NCBI GenBank assembly: GCA_036426205.1
Contig: CM071579.1
Coordinates: 16,536,267-16,600,266 of the forward strand
Direction: 5' to 3'
Length of the DNA stretch: 64,000 nucleotides
Source: Ascaphus truei
Taxonomy: Eukaryota > Chordata > Amphibia > Anura > Ascaphidae
Shown here in pieces: positions 53,930 through 64,000 of the stretch; position 1 is the stretch's first letter, and every line of letters begins with the position of its first letter. The notes beneath the pieces are model-generated. The model made no database searches. It had not been told where the DNA came from and saw nothing but the letters and a program-made list of their open reading frames with translations. The translations under genes were made by a program, and so were the position numbers.

Positions 53930-55640
53930 CACAACTTTTTATTAACATAACATCAACATTCCTGGACCTGACCAGCAAGTAGCCACAACCTCTTGGTTCA
54001 TAAAACCTGGGTCCTTTTTAGGAGTACAGTCTTAGGACTACTGCACCTGGCCCTGACTTAGGTCCTTTGAACCCCTCACCTCCAAATTAACCATCTAGGC
54101 AAAACGGACCAGTACGCACCCCTCCATGCCGAGGCCATTTGAACTCTCAAACTTGCCGTTGGCAACAGCAGCTCCGCCTCCTCCAAACCATCCTGCAAAC
54201 CCATATTAAAAATATGGGACACAGCACACTATCGTCCACCTCCCGTAATGCCATCCAAACCCCTTACCTACTCTGATCTAATTAAAACATTTATTTTAGA
54301 AGCAAACCACCTTTGTTGCCTCTAACATCCCCCCAAGCATCTCTGGCGGGACCGGCCTCCTCAGGTTTACCCTCTGGGTCTTCTTCCTCCACCCCTTTAC
54401 CAATCTCTTAATCCCTTAAGATGGTGCTCTACCAGACTGGTTGATGCATGATCACCGAACCTTGCTAAGAAGAAGCCTACTGTTGCCCAAAAGCAATCCT
54501 CAGAATCAACACCCCCGGAACCATCCACAATTTCCTGCCAATCCATCCAGTCCCTTATGTAGACTGCCCAGGTTGCTGGTGCCACCAACGGCTTCACTAT
54601 CTGCACTAACCTTCCATCCCCGTCTACCTACGCTAACGTGGACAAACCGAACCTATTGAATCTGCTCCCGGGACCAGCTGCCGAAACTAAGAACATTTGT
54701 TTTGAAAATGTATCTGCAACTACGTTCTCTATCGCAAGAACATGGCATGTCCTGAACAAGATATGGGGCTATTTAAGAACCACATGCCTTGATAGTCGCA
54801 CCACCAGCCGGGAACTGGCCGTCAACCTGTTGGTCGCCTTTACTCCCCCAAATTGTTTGACCAAAAGAGGACCTTCCTATCCCTCAGCTCCAATGCCACC
54901 ACCAGAGGTAACCACACCAAGAAAGTCATGATCCTTCCAGGAAGTCGTCCAGGTAGTGAATCATTGCCGAACTACTAACTTCCAAACTTATAACCCATCC
55001 CACAATGTGCTAAAAGTCTCAAAATAAAGTGAGAAATGAAACGGCGCATTTGCAATACAAATCATTAATTAAATGAAAATCACTGGGATGACAGGCAACA
55101 ACTGGAAGGCCGATGCCACATCGGTCTTGGCCCTCAAATAGCAGGTACCAAAACATCTAACCATCTCCAACCCCCTACCAAAGGATGCAAAGGTCACTCG
55201 ACAACGGTTCCTATTGCTAGCGTCATTCACTGGTGCCCCTCTGGGAAAGACAGGTAGTTGATCATTGAAAATAAGCCTGGGCCCCTACTTTGCACCACCC
55301 TCCAACAGACATCCATGACCCTGGCAAGGGGGAGTTTCCTTAAAGGGGTCCGCCTTGTGCCCCCACATCGCCTCCTCCACAGTTTAACCCTGACTATCCT
55401 CGGAGGCTCCCAAACTGATCTCAAATTCCTCAGGGAATTACAAGCATAACAACGTGATATTCACCATTACCCGATAGCCTTGAGCCATAAAAGGGGGTGT
55501 GTGGATGGGAACCTTTTTGGGAGGTCATTGGAGGACGGGAGCGGTAAGGCACGAGGCATCCGCCTCTTAAATAACCTCTCCCTCCCCATCGCATCACTCC
55601 ATGGCCCCTTGGGCCAAGGGTCATGCTTCCCTTCACCTTA
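53930..55640 (-). mobile_element. DIRS-like retrotransposon fragment (RT, RNase H, recombinase)
   Basis: On the minus strand, in order: an RT start with GLFSMINYLSFPEG (about 55270-55230; DIRS form of IHHLSYP.G); KTDVASAFQLLPV (about 55130-55090; RT catalytic Asp region); FHFSLYFETFSTLWDGL (about 55040-55000); a degenerate YLDDFL (about 54965-54945); VVADTFS (about 54717-54700; end of RNase H); then the tyrosine recombinase start. Several frameshifts and stops separate these, so the copy is dead. DIRS elements are common in amphibians. Confidence 0.7.
54397..54606 (-). pseudogene. DIRS tyrosine recombinase N-terminus
   Basis: Frame on the minus strand: VAPATWAVYIRDWMDWQEIV, FWATVGFFLARFGDHASTSL, VEHHLKGLRDW. 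The pattern a.sTw..Y...W..w....., ...fl..l...g.s.sti...L.gL is the SAM-like core-binding domain of DIRS recombinases. The catalytic R..H..R..Y domain is not recognisable downstream. Confidence 0.65.
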
Positions 55641-56200
55641 TTGGTAAGGGTTTTTTTTATATATGCTGCTGTACACAAACGTTTAAGACACCACAAGTCT
55701 CATTTTTAGATATTCTCTACATGTACATTACATTTTACCTCCCTGTGTCCATAAAATGGGCAATTTTTAGTCCCCATAGAATTTTAACCTGTTTATTACC
55801 TTAATGTGGATACGCCTGAATCAAGCACTGAGATTACAGTATTACATCATTTTTTCTTTATACTTCATCTTACATTACTCATTACAGTATCTTGTGTATT
55901 TGCTCCTATGACATTCTCAACTCTTCCATTCCATGTAGAAATTAAGTAACACTTGTGCTGGATGGAAATTACCTGTGCTTGCAGTGGGACATACCTGTGT
56001 TGAATAGAAATACCTGCTTGCAGTGGGACATATAAACATCTAAACATTGGTTTATCTTATTTATCACAAAAGATGTTATTTATTTCTACAAACTACATTG
56101 AAAGAAATGGGCTAATTAGTCATATTTTAAAGTTACCCTCTAAGTGAGCATTGTATGCATTACGCATTATATACCAATGTCACTATAAAATAATAATAAT
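55641..56200. other. METTL15 intron with a short tandem duplication
   Basis: At 55950-56040 a roughly 43-bp unit occurs twice (GAAATTACCTGTGCTTGCAG, TGGGACATACCTGTGTTGAA / GAAATACCTGCTTGCAGTGG). Nothing else recognised. Confidence 0.45.
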
Positions 56201-56201
56201 G

Positions 56202-56300
56202 ATGCAGTCTCTGACTGAGCCACCTGTGCTGAAGCAGGCCTATCCTGAAAACCTGACCTGGTGGTAGCTCTTGAGGACTGAAGTTGGCCACCTTTGGTAT
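56202..56300. mobile_element. hAT-like palindromic MITE, right half
   Basis: GCAGTCTCTGACTGAGCCAC, GTGCTGAAGCAGGCCTATCC, CTGAAAACCTGACC and GAGGACTGAAGTTGGCCACC match the right arm. The left arm is missing. Confidence 0.75.
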
Positions 56301-57050
56301 AAATAAGGGACTTCAAAGTGCAGTATTTATTTGTTTATAGGGTAGCTAGTATCTATCACAAAGCCATTTATAATTGATACTTTACATGCGAATGAGCTGA
56401 AACTCATGCTGTTTGGGTCGGCTCATTTTTTTTTTTTTATCTGTCACATTGATGCTAAAAAAACCTGCATATATTAAAAGACCGATTGCATGTGTGTGAA
56501 TAACATTTTTAACGTGCCGTGAGTCTACAAAGGTTACAAAATGACTGAAGATTGACAGTAATTGCAGAGTGAGTGCCAGATAAGTGCAGCAGAAGTAAAT
56601 TACCATTCATTTACAAATTAGTTAATCGCTGTGCAATAGAAAAATATTTCAGATAAATAGTGTTTGTTATGACTAATGAAATTGGGGCATCATTATACAG
56701 TATAACTAGCAATCTACAATGATTTTGTAGACAGGCTGAAATGTTTTGTGTTAAGGATATGAATAAAACAAAGTACAGTACTGGTTTTGTATTTTCAATA
56801 ACTGATGTGGATTGTAATTTTTTTTCATATATTGAGTAACAAACTAAACCAGCCCCTGAAGGAAAGTGAGTCTGACACCAAGACGTTTCTCTAAGTAAAT
56901 TTAATTTTATTTAAGCACAGCACACAATTGGGGCTAATTGTATAGGTGGCCTTGGTTTGATGAGGACAGAGTCAAAGAATCTCTTCCAAAGCAATAGTAT
57001 GTTAAAAAAAAAAAACATTTATCCCTACGTCATTCTCATAGCTGTATTTA
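56301..57050. other. METTL15 intron, nothing recognised
   Basis: AT-rich, no recognised element. Confidence 0.35.
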
Positions 57051-57054
57051 TGTA

Positions 57055-58690
57055 TGTACAGTACATCTTTATTTATATAGCACCATTCATGTAGATAGCG
57101 CTTCACAGCAGTAATACACGGGATATAACATATAAGGCCCGGGCCATAGAGGGGTGGGGAGAGCGGAGGCGCGCTAACGCTGAGGCTCGCCTGCTTCAGT
57201 CAGCGCGATTGCACGGACTTGCAGGCGAGCCAGCGTGCGCGAAGGGAGCCGGGGGGAGGTGGTTGGAGGCGGGGCAGTGACGTCGCTGGGCCAATCGCCC
57301 GCGACGCACTGACGTCAATGTCACGGCGCCGACGTCACGGCGCCGTGACGTTGACGCTGCTGTGCAGTGATTGGAGGTTTTCAGCCGACAGCGCGCTGAA
57401 AAACAGCTTGGCGCTCGTCTGAAACCTCCAACGCCTCAGCACGCCTGCGGACGCCGCGTGAGCCCCCTCTCAAGGCATCCTCATTGAGGATGCAGGGGCT
57501 CAGCGCGGAGCGTCCGCACGCCTCAGCACGGCTGGTCCATCTATGGACGCAGCCTAATGGGAATAAGCGCTTCAGACATAAAAGTGACATTTAGGAAAAG
57601 GAGTCCCTGCCCCGAAGAGCTTGCAATCGAAGTGGTAAGTAGGAAGTATATACAGAGACAGTAGGAGGAAAGTGTGTCTGCAAGGGGCCAAGGTTTATGT
57701 ATATGAAGATGTATTGTATCAACCAATGTAGATACCCATGTGCCTTAAAAGAAAGGAGGATACATTTGTAAGTAATACGGGATTTAATATGAAGCCAAGA
57801 AAGGGATTTCAGCAGGGACGCCGAGAAAGATTTAGGAAAGAGTAAAGTTATTCTAGCAGCAGCGCTTAGGATAGATTGTAGGGGAGACAGGTGAGAGGCA
57901 GGAAAGCTGGACAGCAGGAGGTTACAATAGTCGAAATGGAAGAGAATGAGGGCCTGTTTTATTAGTAAAGCAACAGAGGAAAAGGCGTATCTTTGCAATG
58001 TTACAGAGGAAAAGACAGGTTTTAGCTGTGAATGTGAGAGGTCAAAAAGTGAGGGACGAGTCAAATGTGACACCTAGGCAGCGTGCTTGTGATACTGGGT
58101 GTATAATAGTACTGACAACAGTAATGTAGAGGGGTACAGTAGGGCCAGGCTTGGGATGAAGTCTAAGGAGCTCCGTCTTTGACATGTTAAGTTTGAGTCG
58201 GCGGAGGGCCCTCAAGGTTGATATAGTGGTGAGACATTCAGAGATTTTGGTCTTTACAGCAGGTGTAAGGTCAGAGGTTGAAAAGTAAATTTGTGTGTCA
58301 TCAGCATAGAGGTGATATTTGAACCCAAGAGATGTAATAAGGTGTCCTAGAGAGAGTGTGGAAAGAGAAAAGAGAAGAGGTCCCAGGACAGACCCCTGGG
58401 GTACCCCCACAGAGATATCAACAGAGGAAGAGGAGAAAACAAGACGCTTAAAGTACGATGGGAGAGATAAGAGGAAATCCATGCTCTGTTACGGATACAA
58501 AGAGTATGGAAGGCAAAGAGGGTGATCCATAGTGTTAGGGGCTGCAGCGAGATTAAGTAATATAAGCAGGGTGTAATGACCTTGGTCTTTGGCGGCATGA
58601 AGGTCATTTGTCATTGTGGTGAAGGCTGTTTCAGTGGAGTGAGCAGTGAGGAAGCAGATTGTAGAGAATCTAGGAGAAAATGGAGCAAGC
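57055..58690 (-). mobile_element. L2-like LINE, RT to 3' end, with nested MITE
   Basis: Minus-strand frames show the RT motifs [14 protein letters not shown] (about 58400) and [10 protein letters not shown] (about 58300; catalytic YADD), then [28 protein letters not shown] and, at 57590-58073, QALILFHFDYCNLLLSSFPA with ILSAAARITLL, the usual LINE C-terminus. One frameshift lies near 58070. The 3' tail (57130-57055) carries TGGTGCTATATAAATAAA. The 57138-57553 MITE is inserted in the 3' part. Confidence 0.85.
57138..57553. mobile_element. CpG-rich MITE nested in the LINE
   Basis: The sister LINE copies at 30 and 62 kb lack this block, which proves the insertion. The left AGGCCCGGGCCATAGAGGGG and the inverted right AGGCTGCGTCCATAGATGGA are terminal repeats. 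Inside are GACGTCACGGCGCCGTGACG (57329-57350, self-complementary) and CTCAGCACGCC units. Confidence 0.75.
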
Positions 58691-58998
58691 GATAATTAGA
58701 GAGATAGGTAGGGTCAAGCATTGTGCACATACTATCTCCGTCCTGGCTTTATCTTCTGTGATCAATTTCCCATACATTCTTTATTTTCTGTATTTCTTTT
58801 GGATAGCGTGTATAAGGGGGACTTCTTCTTTTGTTTGTCCAGTGTCTACAGCTAGTACGTAAATAATGTATTTGGCATCTAAGAAGAAACAATTGAGAGA
58901 TGAGTTTTGCTTCTCTGGAACAGGGCTGCCAACAAATCGGGCCCAGAGCAAATTAAAGGAGCAGGGTTGGATATTTTTCTTGCTTTCACCCCATAGAA
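58691..58998. other. Unassigned METTL15 intron
   Basis: No element recognised. Confidence 0.3.
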
Positions 58999-59114
58999 CA
59001 TGAGTGGCCAACTACAGTCCTCATGTCAGTGACTAATTGAGCCACCTGTGCTGAAGCAGGGATAGCTTTAAAACCTGACCTGTTTGTGGTCCTTGTGGAG
59101 TTGGCCCACCCCTG
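58999..59114. mobile_element. hAT-like palindromic MITE, short form
   Basis: Starts CATGAGTGGCCAACTACAGT and ends GGAGTTGGCCCACCCCTG. Flanks CCATAGAA (58991-58998) and CCCTAGAG (59115-59122) agree at 6 of 8. The middle is deleted. Confidence 0.75.
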
Positions 59115-59198
59115 CCCTAGAGTATGTGCAGTCCAATCCAAAATCAAATGAGGTAAATACATTATCCGATATATGATAAAGACATTTCAAAGTACTAC

Positions 59199-60235
59199 TG
59201 TGACGGGAATGGCCCTTACAGGAGGACAGGTTGAGACAGGGAGTCTTGAAACAGCCAAAAAAAATAACCTTTAGAACCTTCTGACCCGCCCAACAATTGA
59301 TTGCCTCCTGTCCAAAGTCTAGGAGGCACCACAGGGGTTTGACTTCAACCATTCATATAAGGTTGTGAGGGGATTCTTAGAATCCACACTAAGTCTATGC
59401 AATAGTGTGTGGGGAATATGGCTAGTGAAAAATAATGTGCAGCTTTTTATTCTATTTCCCATACTAGAAAAACTTAGATTTTTAAAGTGTACATTTTATT
59501 AACAAAGTGTGTTAAGTACATATATGCTTTGTCCAAAGTAAATGAGCTGGGACTTTCAGAACCAATGTTCTGACAGGCCACTGGGGCTACCAACTTAGTG
59601 CCAGTAAGTCCGAACAGGACATCGGAGATGAAAGCCACAGAGGATGTCTCAGGGTCTCAGGTGTCAAGACCATTTGGGCAGGAGTGAAGAGCAAGTGTCC
59701 ACGTCCTGGGATGAATGGAAGTTCTCTGAATTTCCATTTGCCCCACCAGACTTGAAGGACCCAACCCAGCATGTGGCTTCTGAATAGCAAGTGGCTGAGG
59801 TGGCAACCTTGCACATGCCCTTGGCAGATTCAGCACCCCCACTTGCCCGGCTTCACAAGACCAGCATCGTTCGGATTGGCTGGTTAAGAAACTCCCACGC
59901 CCGGATTGGTTGCAGGGTTTTGTGAATGAAACTTAGAAGTATTCTAAACCCCTGAGCCAATCAGATTTGTAGATTCTAAGCACCAAGTCCAGCAAGTAAA
60001 TTCAAGTCCTCTAGAGAGAGGGGCAGGGTAAGCTTTGGATTTAGAAGCCCCAGCACCTAGGAATGTCTAGTTTTCACCCCAGGACCCCAGTAAGTGTGTA
60101 TTTTCTTATGTAGTTTGTGTAACATTGTGTGTCTGCCTTTTCCTGTGAATTCATTTACAATTTATTTCATGTACCTGTTTTTTGCTCAATGTATGATCCT
60201 GGTAAAAAGGTTTAAATGCCTGGTCTCCTATGACA
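59199..60235 (+). mobile_element. Solo LTR, family of 23946-24397
   Basis: Starts TGTGACGGGAATGGCC and ends CCTGGTCTCCTATGACA. The last 150 bp match 24250-24397. The 4-6 bp flanks do not match clearly, so the 5' boundary is tentative. Confidence 0.55.
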
Positions 60236-60537
60236 ACCTGTCCCTCTTTTCCCCCCTCCCCATGAAACTAACGTTACCTTAATGTAAGACCTAAATAACC
60301 GAATGCTAATTCCCTGCGTTAACCTGAACGGCCTTTAGCAGGTATGCGATGTTAGGGGGAAACACCTCTTTTGCATTTCATTAGCACTAACGTCCAGAGA
60401 AATGTTACGGCTATGCTATTTCAATTAGTAAAACTGTGCTAACGTTAGGTTATTCCCTGTAGTGGACAAGAGATACTATTACATAGGTTACCTTTAAACG
60501 AAATAGCTGCAGAGCTTACTGTATCTGTGCCTGAGAC
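60236..60537. other. Unassigned METTL15 intron
   Basis: No element recognised. Confidence 0.3.
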
Positions 60538-60761
60538 CTGGGGTGCTCAACTCAAGTCCTCAAGCGCCCCCTCTCACCTCCCAACAGGTCAGGTTTTCAG
60601 GATTTTCCTGCTTTGGCACAAGTGGCTCAATCAGAGGCTCAGTCAAAGATTGAGCCACCTGTGCTGAAGCAGAATCCGATTGAGCCCCCTGAGCTGAAGC
60701 ACGGTTATCCTGAAAACCTGACTTGTTGGGGAGGCTTGAGGACTGGAGTTGAGCACCCCTG
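60538..60761. mobile_element. hAT-like palindromic MITE, complete
   Basis: Starts CTGGGGTGCTCAACTCAAGT and ends GGACTGGAGTTGAGCACCCCTG. Flanks CCTGAGAC (60530-60537) and CCTTAGAA (60762-60769) agree at 6 of 8. Extra bases (GAATCCGATTGAGCCCCCTG area) duplicate a bit of the right arm. Confidence 0.88.
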
Positions 60762-61094
60762 CCTTAGAAATATCGAGGTAAGGACACTGTTTTGTTTAGG
60801 AATTGGTTGAATTGTACCTCCAGAAAGTCAGGTCCACCATTAATGCAGAATGACTATACGGTAACTCCTTGAAAACTCAACTTTTCAAGGAAGCATATCT
60901 GGCGTACCCCTAATATCCCTGCCCCCCCCCCCCCCTTTTTTGGGAACAGCTGTACCAAACTCCACGCTGACACCCCCTGACAGCCACACCCCCAAACCTC
61001 AATGGGACCAGCTGTGCGTCTGGATCATACCCCATCCTGAGACATATTCCTTCCCACAATGAACAGCAACTGTATCTCTTGTTTCAACAATGCC
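60762..61094. other. Unassigned METTL15 intron with a C run
   Basis: C run at 60924-60935. Nothing else recognised. Confidence 0.3.
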
Positions 61095-61290
61095 CCCTAT
61101 TCCCTGTAGAGTGTAAGCTCTCCGTAGCAGGACCCTCATTACCTTCTGTATCTGTTTGTGCATGGCTGTCCTTACATGGTATGTAATTCTGTTTATGTAA
61201 TTCACTACTCTGTACCACTGTAGTACCGTGCTGCGGAATAGGTTGGTGCTTTCCACATATACAGTAATTATAATTATTATTGCTTTGCCA
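61095..61290 (+). mobile_element. LINE/SINE tail (plus strand)
   Basis: GTGTAAGCTCTCCGTAGCAGG, CTGTTTGTGCATGGCTGTCC, CCACTGTAGTACCGTGCTGC, GGAATAGGTTGGTGCTTTCC, ending in an ATT repeat. Same series as 46710-46870. Confidence 0.65.
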
Positions 61291-61922
61291 AAGTTAATTT
61301 GCACAGCAATGCTGGTTACATTGCTATTCCTAAACAACATGAAAACGTTGCAACCTAATTTATATAAGGAAGTGTCACAAGCACCACTCTCATCATAGCT
61401 TTATTTGTTCGAAAATACAAGAAGGACATCGGCTCATCGTTCTGTAACTGGACACCCAAGATAATACTTACTGTTTGAACAAAAGGTGCTGTCAGGAAAT
61501 AAAAAGCCCATGTGTACGCCTTCTGTTCCCTACAGCTGATTGGAAGCACAATAATCGCTCCAGCATTATCATGTTGACATGCTCAAACACTCTGGTTAAA
61601 TGTTTAATACTGTTTGTGATATGTTATGTTTTGAAGGTTACGGGAAAAGATGAAAGAAGTACACCTGTTTGTAAAGAGTTTATTAATAATCCATTCACGA
61701 TATGTTTTTGTTTTTAGAGGCCCGTATTTGCTAAGTGGAGCTATTCCATGTAGCACTTCTCGGGAATGGGCCATAAAATCTATCGGTTCTGCAGGCTGTC
61801 TTATGGACTTGCAAAGGTGGCAGAAGCAATTGTGATAAAATAATGCTCCTGAAAATAACAAACTGTTTTTATGGATTAGTTTGATATTAAGTATATCTCT
61901 GCTCGTCGTAGGCAAACTCACT
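61291..61922. other. METTL15 intron, nothing recognised
   Basis: Opposite-strand open frames at 61604-61921 show no domain. Confidence 0.3.
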
Positions 61923-62258
61923 CTAAGGCCTTGGCCATGTTTACCGCTTGCTGGCGGAAGCGTGCTGAGGCGCGCTCCCGCTCAGCACTGAGCCCCTACA
62001 GCCGCAATTAGAGTGGTCTTAGGGGAATTTAAAATTCCCCCGCTTGCCGGCGCGACAGGCCGGTCACTTGAGCGGTTCGCCCAATGAGGGCGAACCAGCT
62101 CCGTGACGTCACTGGCCCGCCCCCAGCCAGAGACGCGCCCGCTCCCGGCCCGCCCGCTGACGGCGCGTGCGGTAAGCAACCGCCAGGCCAGGGAAAGCAC
62201 CCGCTTTCCCTGCGCCTCAGCGCGCCTCAGCACGCCAGCAGGGAGCATGGCCGAGGCT
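61923..62258. mobile_element. CpG-rich TIR MITE
   Basis: The left TAAGGCCTTGGCCATGTTTA and the inverted right TAAAGCCTCGGCCATGCTCC are terminal repeats, bounded by TAA/TTA. Inside are GCGTGCTGAGGCGCGC near each end, and CGGTTCGCCCAATGAGGGCG (62070-62090), shared with 51725-51800. Confidence 0.7.
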
Positions 62259-62394
62259 TTAGTTGGCATGAAACAATCCTATCAAGTTTTACCTTGCCTT
62301 GCATCTACGATGTGCTGCCGAAAGGGCTCAGTTAGTATACAAACTGGCAAAGCTCAGTACAAATTAAAGCATACTCTGCGATTCATATCGTATG

Positions 62395-63460
62395 CATGTC
62401 TTTTATTTATGTAGCGCCATTAATACATAGCGCTTCACAACAGTAATACACGTGACAATGATATAAATAATATAAATAACAGATGAGGGAATAAGCGCTT
62501 CAAACATAAATGTAACCTTGTGGAAGAGGAGTCCCTGCTCTGAAGAGCTTACAATCTAATTGGTAGGAAGAACATACAGAGACAGTAGGAGGGCATTCTG
62601 GTAAGTGTCTGCAGGGGGCCAAGCTTGATGTATCGTGTATAGTTTTAGCCACGGTGCTACTCATATGCTTCTTTAAACAAGTGTGTCTTAAGGTGGGTCT
62701 TAAAGGTGGATAGAGAGGGTGCTAGTCGAGTATTGAGGGGTAGGGCGTTCCTGAGGTGTGGCTCACTCAGTGAGAAAGATTTAAGGCGGGAGTGGGCTTT
62801 AGATACAAAGGCGGTAGAGAGAAGACATCCTTGAGCAGAACGCAAGAGTCGGGATGGTGCATAGCGAGAAATTAGGTCTGAGATGTAAGGAAGGGCAGAA
62901 TAGTGTAAAGCTTTAAAAGTGAGGAGGAGAATTGAGTGTGAGATGTGGGATTTGATGGGAAGCCAGGATAATGATTTCAGCAGGGGAGACTGAGACAGAT
63001 TTAGGAAAGAGTAGAGTGATTCTGGCAGCAGCGTTTAGGATAGATTGTAGGCGAGACAGGTGAGAAGCAGGAAGGCCGGACAGCAGGAGGTTACAGTAAT
63101 CAAGACGGGAGAGAATGAGGGCCCGAGTCACAGTTTTAGCAGTTGAGTAACAGAAGAAAGGGCGTATCTTTGTAATATTGCGGAGGAAAAAGCGACAGGT
63201 TTTAGATACGTTTTGAATATAAGCGGATAATGTGAGAGAGGAGTCGTGTGTGACCCCTAGGCAGTGTGCTTGGGCTACTGGGTGAATGATAGTACTTCCA
63301 ACAGTAATGTGGAAGGAGGTAGCTGGGCCTGGATTGGGAGGAAGTATGAGGAGCTCTGTTTTTGCCATGTTAAGTTTGAGTCGGCGGAGGGTCATCCAGG
63401 ATGATATCGCAGAGAGACATTCAGAAACGTTGGTCTGTACAGCAGGTGTAACTTTCACAT
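62395..63460 (-). mobile_element. L2-like LINE, C-terminal half and 3' end
   Basis: Minus-strand frame 63470-62913 gives [75 protein letters not shown] and ARITLLFP. After a frameshift, 62845-62657 gives FSLSEPHLRNALPLNTRLA and PSLSTFKTHLKTHLFKEAYE, the classic LINE C-terminal end. The tail ends GGCGCTACATAAATAAAAG near 62395. Same family as the copies at 30 and 57 kb, all on the minus strand. Confidence 0.88.
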
Positions 63461-64000
63461 TAGTTGCCAATTTTCATTACTGTGCTCTTATATCTGGCAA
63501 GCGCACACCCTCCATGCAACCGTGACACTCGTTAACGCTCTTCTGGTTCTACAAGTCAGCAGAAAATAAACTATAGAGCAGATGAATGAAAGGGAGGATG
63601 GGCTGGAGAATGGAAGGGGATTTTCTCAATGTCATGGAAGTAGAATGAGACTTTTAAAATACATCAAGTACAATCATGCATCATTTGGACAAAAGACATT
63701 AATTCTGCAACTGTGGGATGAGTTCAAAGAATAATCTTATCTTCTGACCCAAAGATGAATAAAAGATGAGAGTATCCTTGTTGTTAAGGCCTCTCTAGTG
63801 GGATATCTCTACTCTTGAGCCAGTGCCTGCTTTATATGTCCTTTGGTAATAACTAGATTACTTTGCAAGTTTCTAAAATGCAGGTGACTAAATTGTATAG
63901 GTCATTTTGTGTTAAATTGAACCACACCATGGTATCCATTCCTTTGCAAGTCTAGGGTTGCCAGGTGACTTCTCCAAAATTAATGGTGATAGGTGCGACC
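63461..64000. other. METTL15 intron to window end
   Basis: Unassigned. The last bases (TAGGGTTGCCAGGTG, 63953-63967) match the inverted end of the repeat at 28661-29205, so another copy probably begins at the edge. Confidence 0.4.

Overview
This is vertebrate nuclear DNA, most likely from an anuran amphibian. Two spliced genes lie head to head, introns are very large, codon use is vertebrate, and almost everything else is dispersed repeats of amphibian type: DIRS, Penelope-like, L2-like and L1-like LINEs, Tc1, hAT-like foldback elements, a CORE-SINE and several LTR families. No prokaryotic operon, CRISPR array or RNA gene was seen.

Left part (minus strand, about 10.7-17.3 kb): the 5' half of KIF18A, the kinesin-8 mitotic motor. 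One probable 5'UTR exon and five coding exons were resolved to the base (16379-16055, 13564-13407, 12679-12575, 12013-11903, 10940-10743). They join in frame to about 299 residues of motor domain with P-loop, switch I and switch II. The next exon is not in the remaining 10.7 kb, so the window's left end is read as KIF18A intron. A CpG-rich promoter at about 17.32-17.53 kb has CHR, CCAAT and CRE-like sites.

Right part (plus strand): the first coding exon of METTL15 (38773-38964), the mitochondrial 12S rRNA cytosine methyltransferase. KIF18A and METTL15 are also head to head in human, so the pair is conserved synteny. The stretch from about 17.5 to 38.77 kb is read as METTL15 intron 1 (or 5' flank), and 39-64 kb as its next intron.

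Main repeat landmarks: MIR-like SINE (1.95 kb); LINE RT and Tc1 fragments (2.2-3.9 kb); a well-formed hammerhead-ribozyme-like motif (8.29 kb); a 1.59-kb Tc1 copy inside a KIF18A intron (14.3-15.9 kb); a solo LTR with NRF1/YY1-type sites 0.4 kb from the promoter (17.76-18.7 kb); a 619-bp solo LTR (19.9 kb); a Penelope-like block with ribozyme-like motif and broken ORF (22.2-23.9 kb); an LTR retroelement with an intact 623-aa Cys-rich ORF of unknown function (24.8-28.7 kb); a TIR element (40.5-41.3 kb) next to a 44-bp minisatellite (41.4-42.1 kb); a DIRS-like fragment with RT and tyrosine-recombinase pieces (about 54-55.5 kb); and three minus-strand copies of one L2-like LINE (30, 57 and 62 kb). 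A palindromic hAT-like MITE recurs eight times, and five of the copies have matching 8-bp flanks.

The most interesting items are the ribozyme-like motif and its decayed relatives, the LTR element carrying the unknown Cys-rich ORF, and the LTR promoter material lying beside a bidirectional cell-cycle promoter. All family assignments come from reading motifs; no database search was possible.
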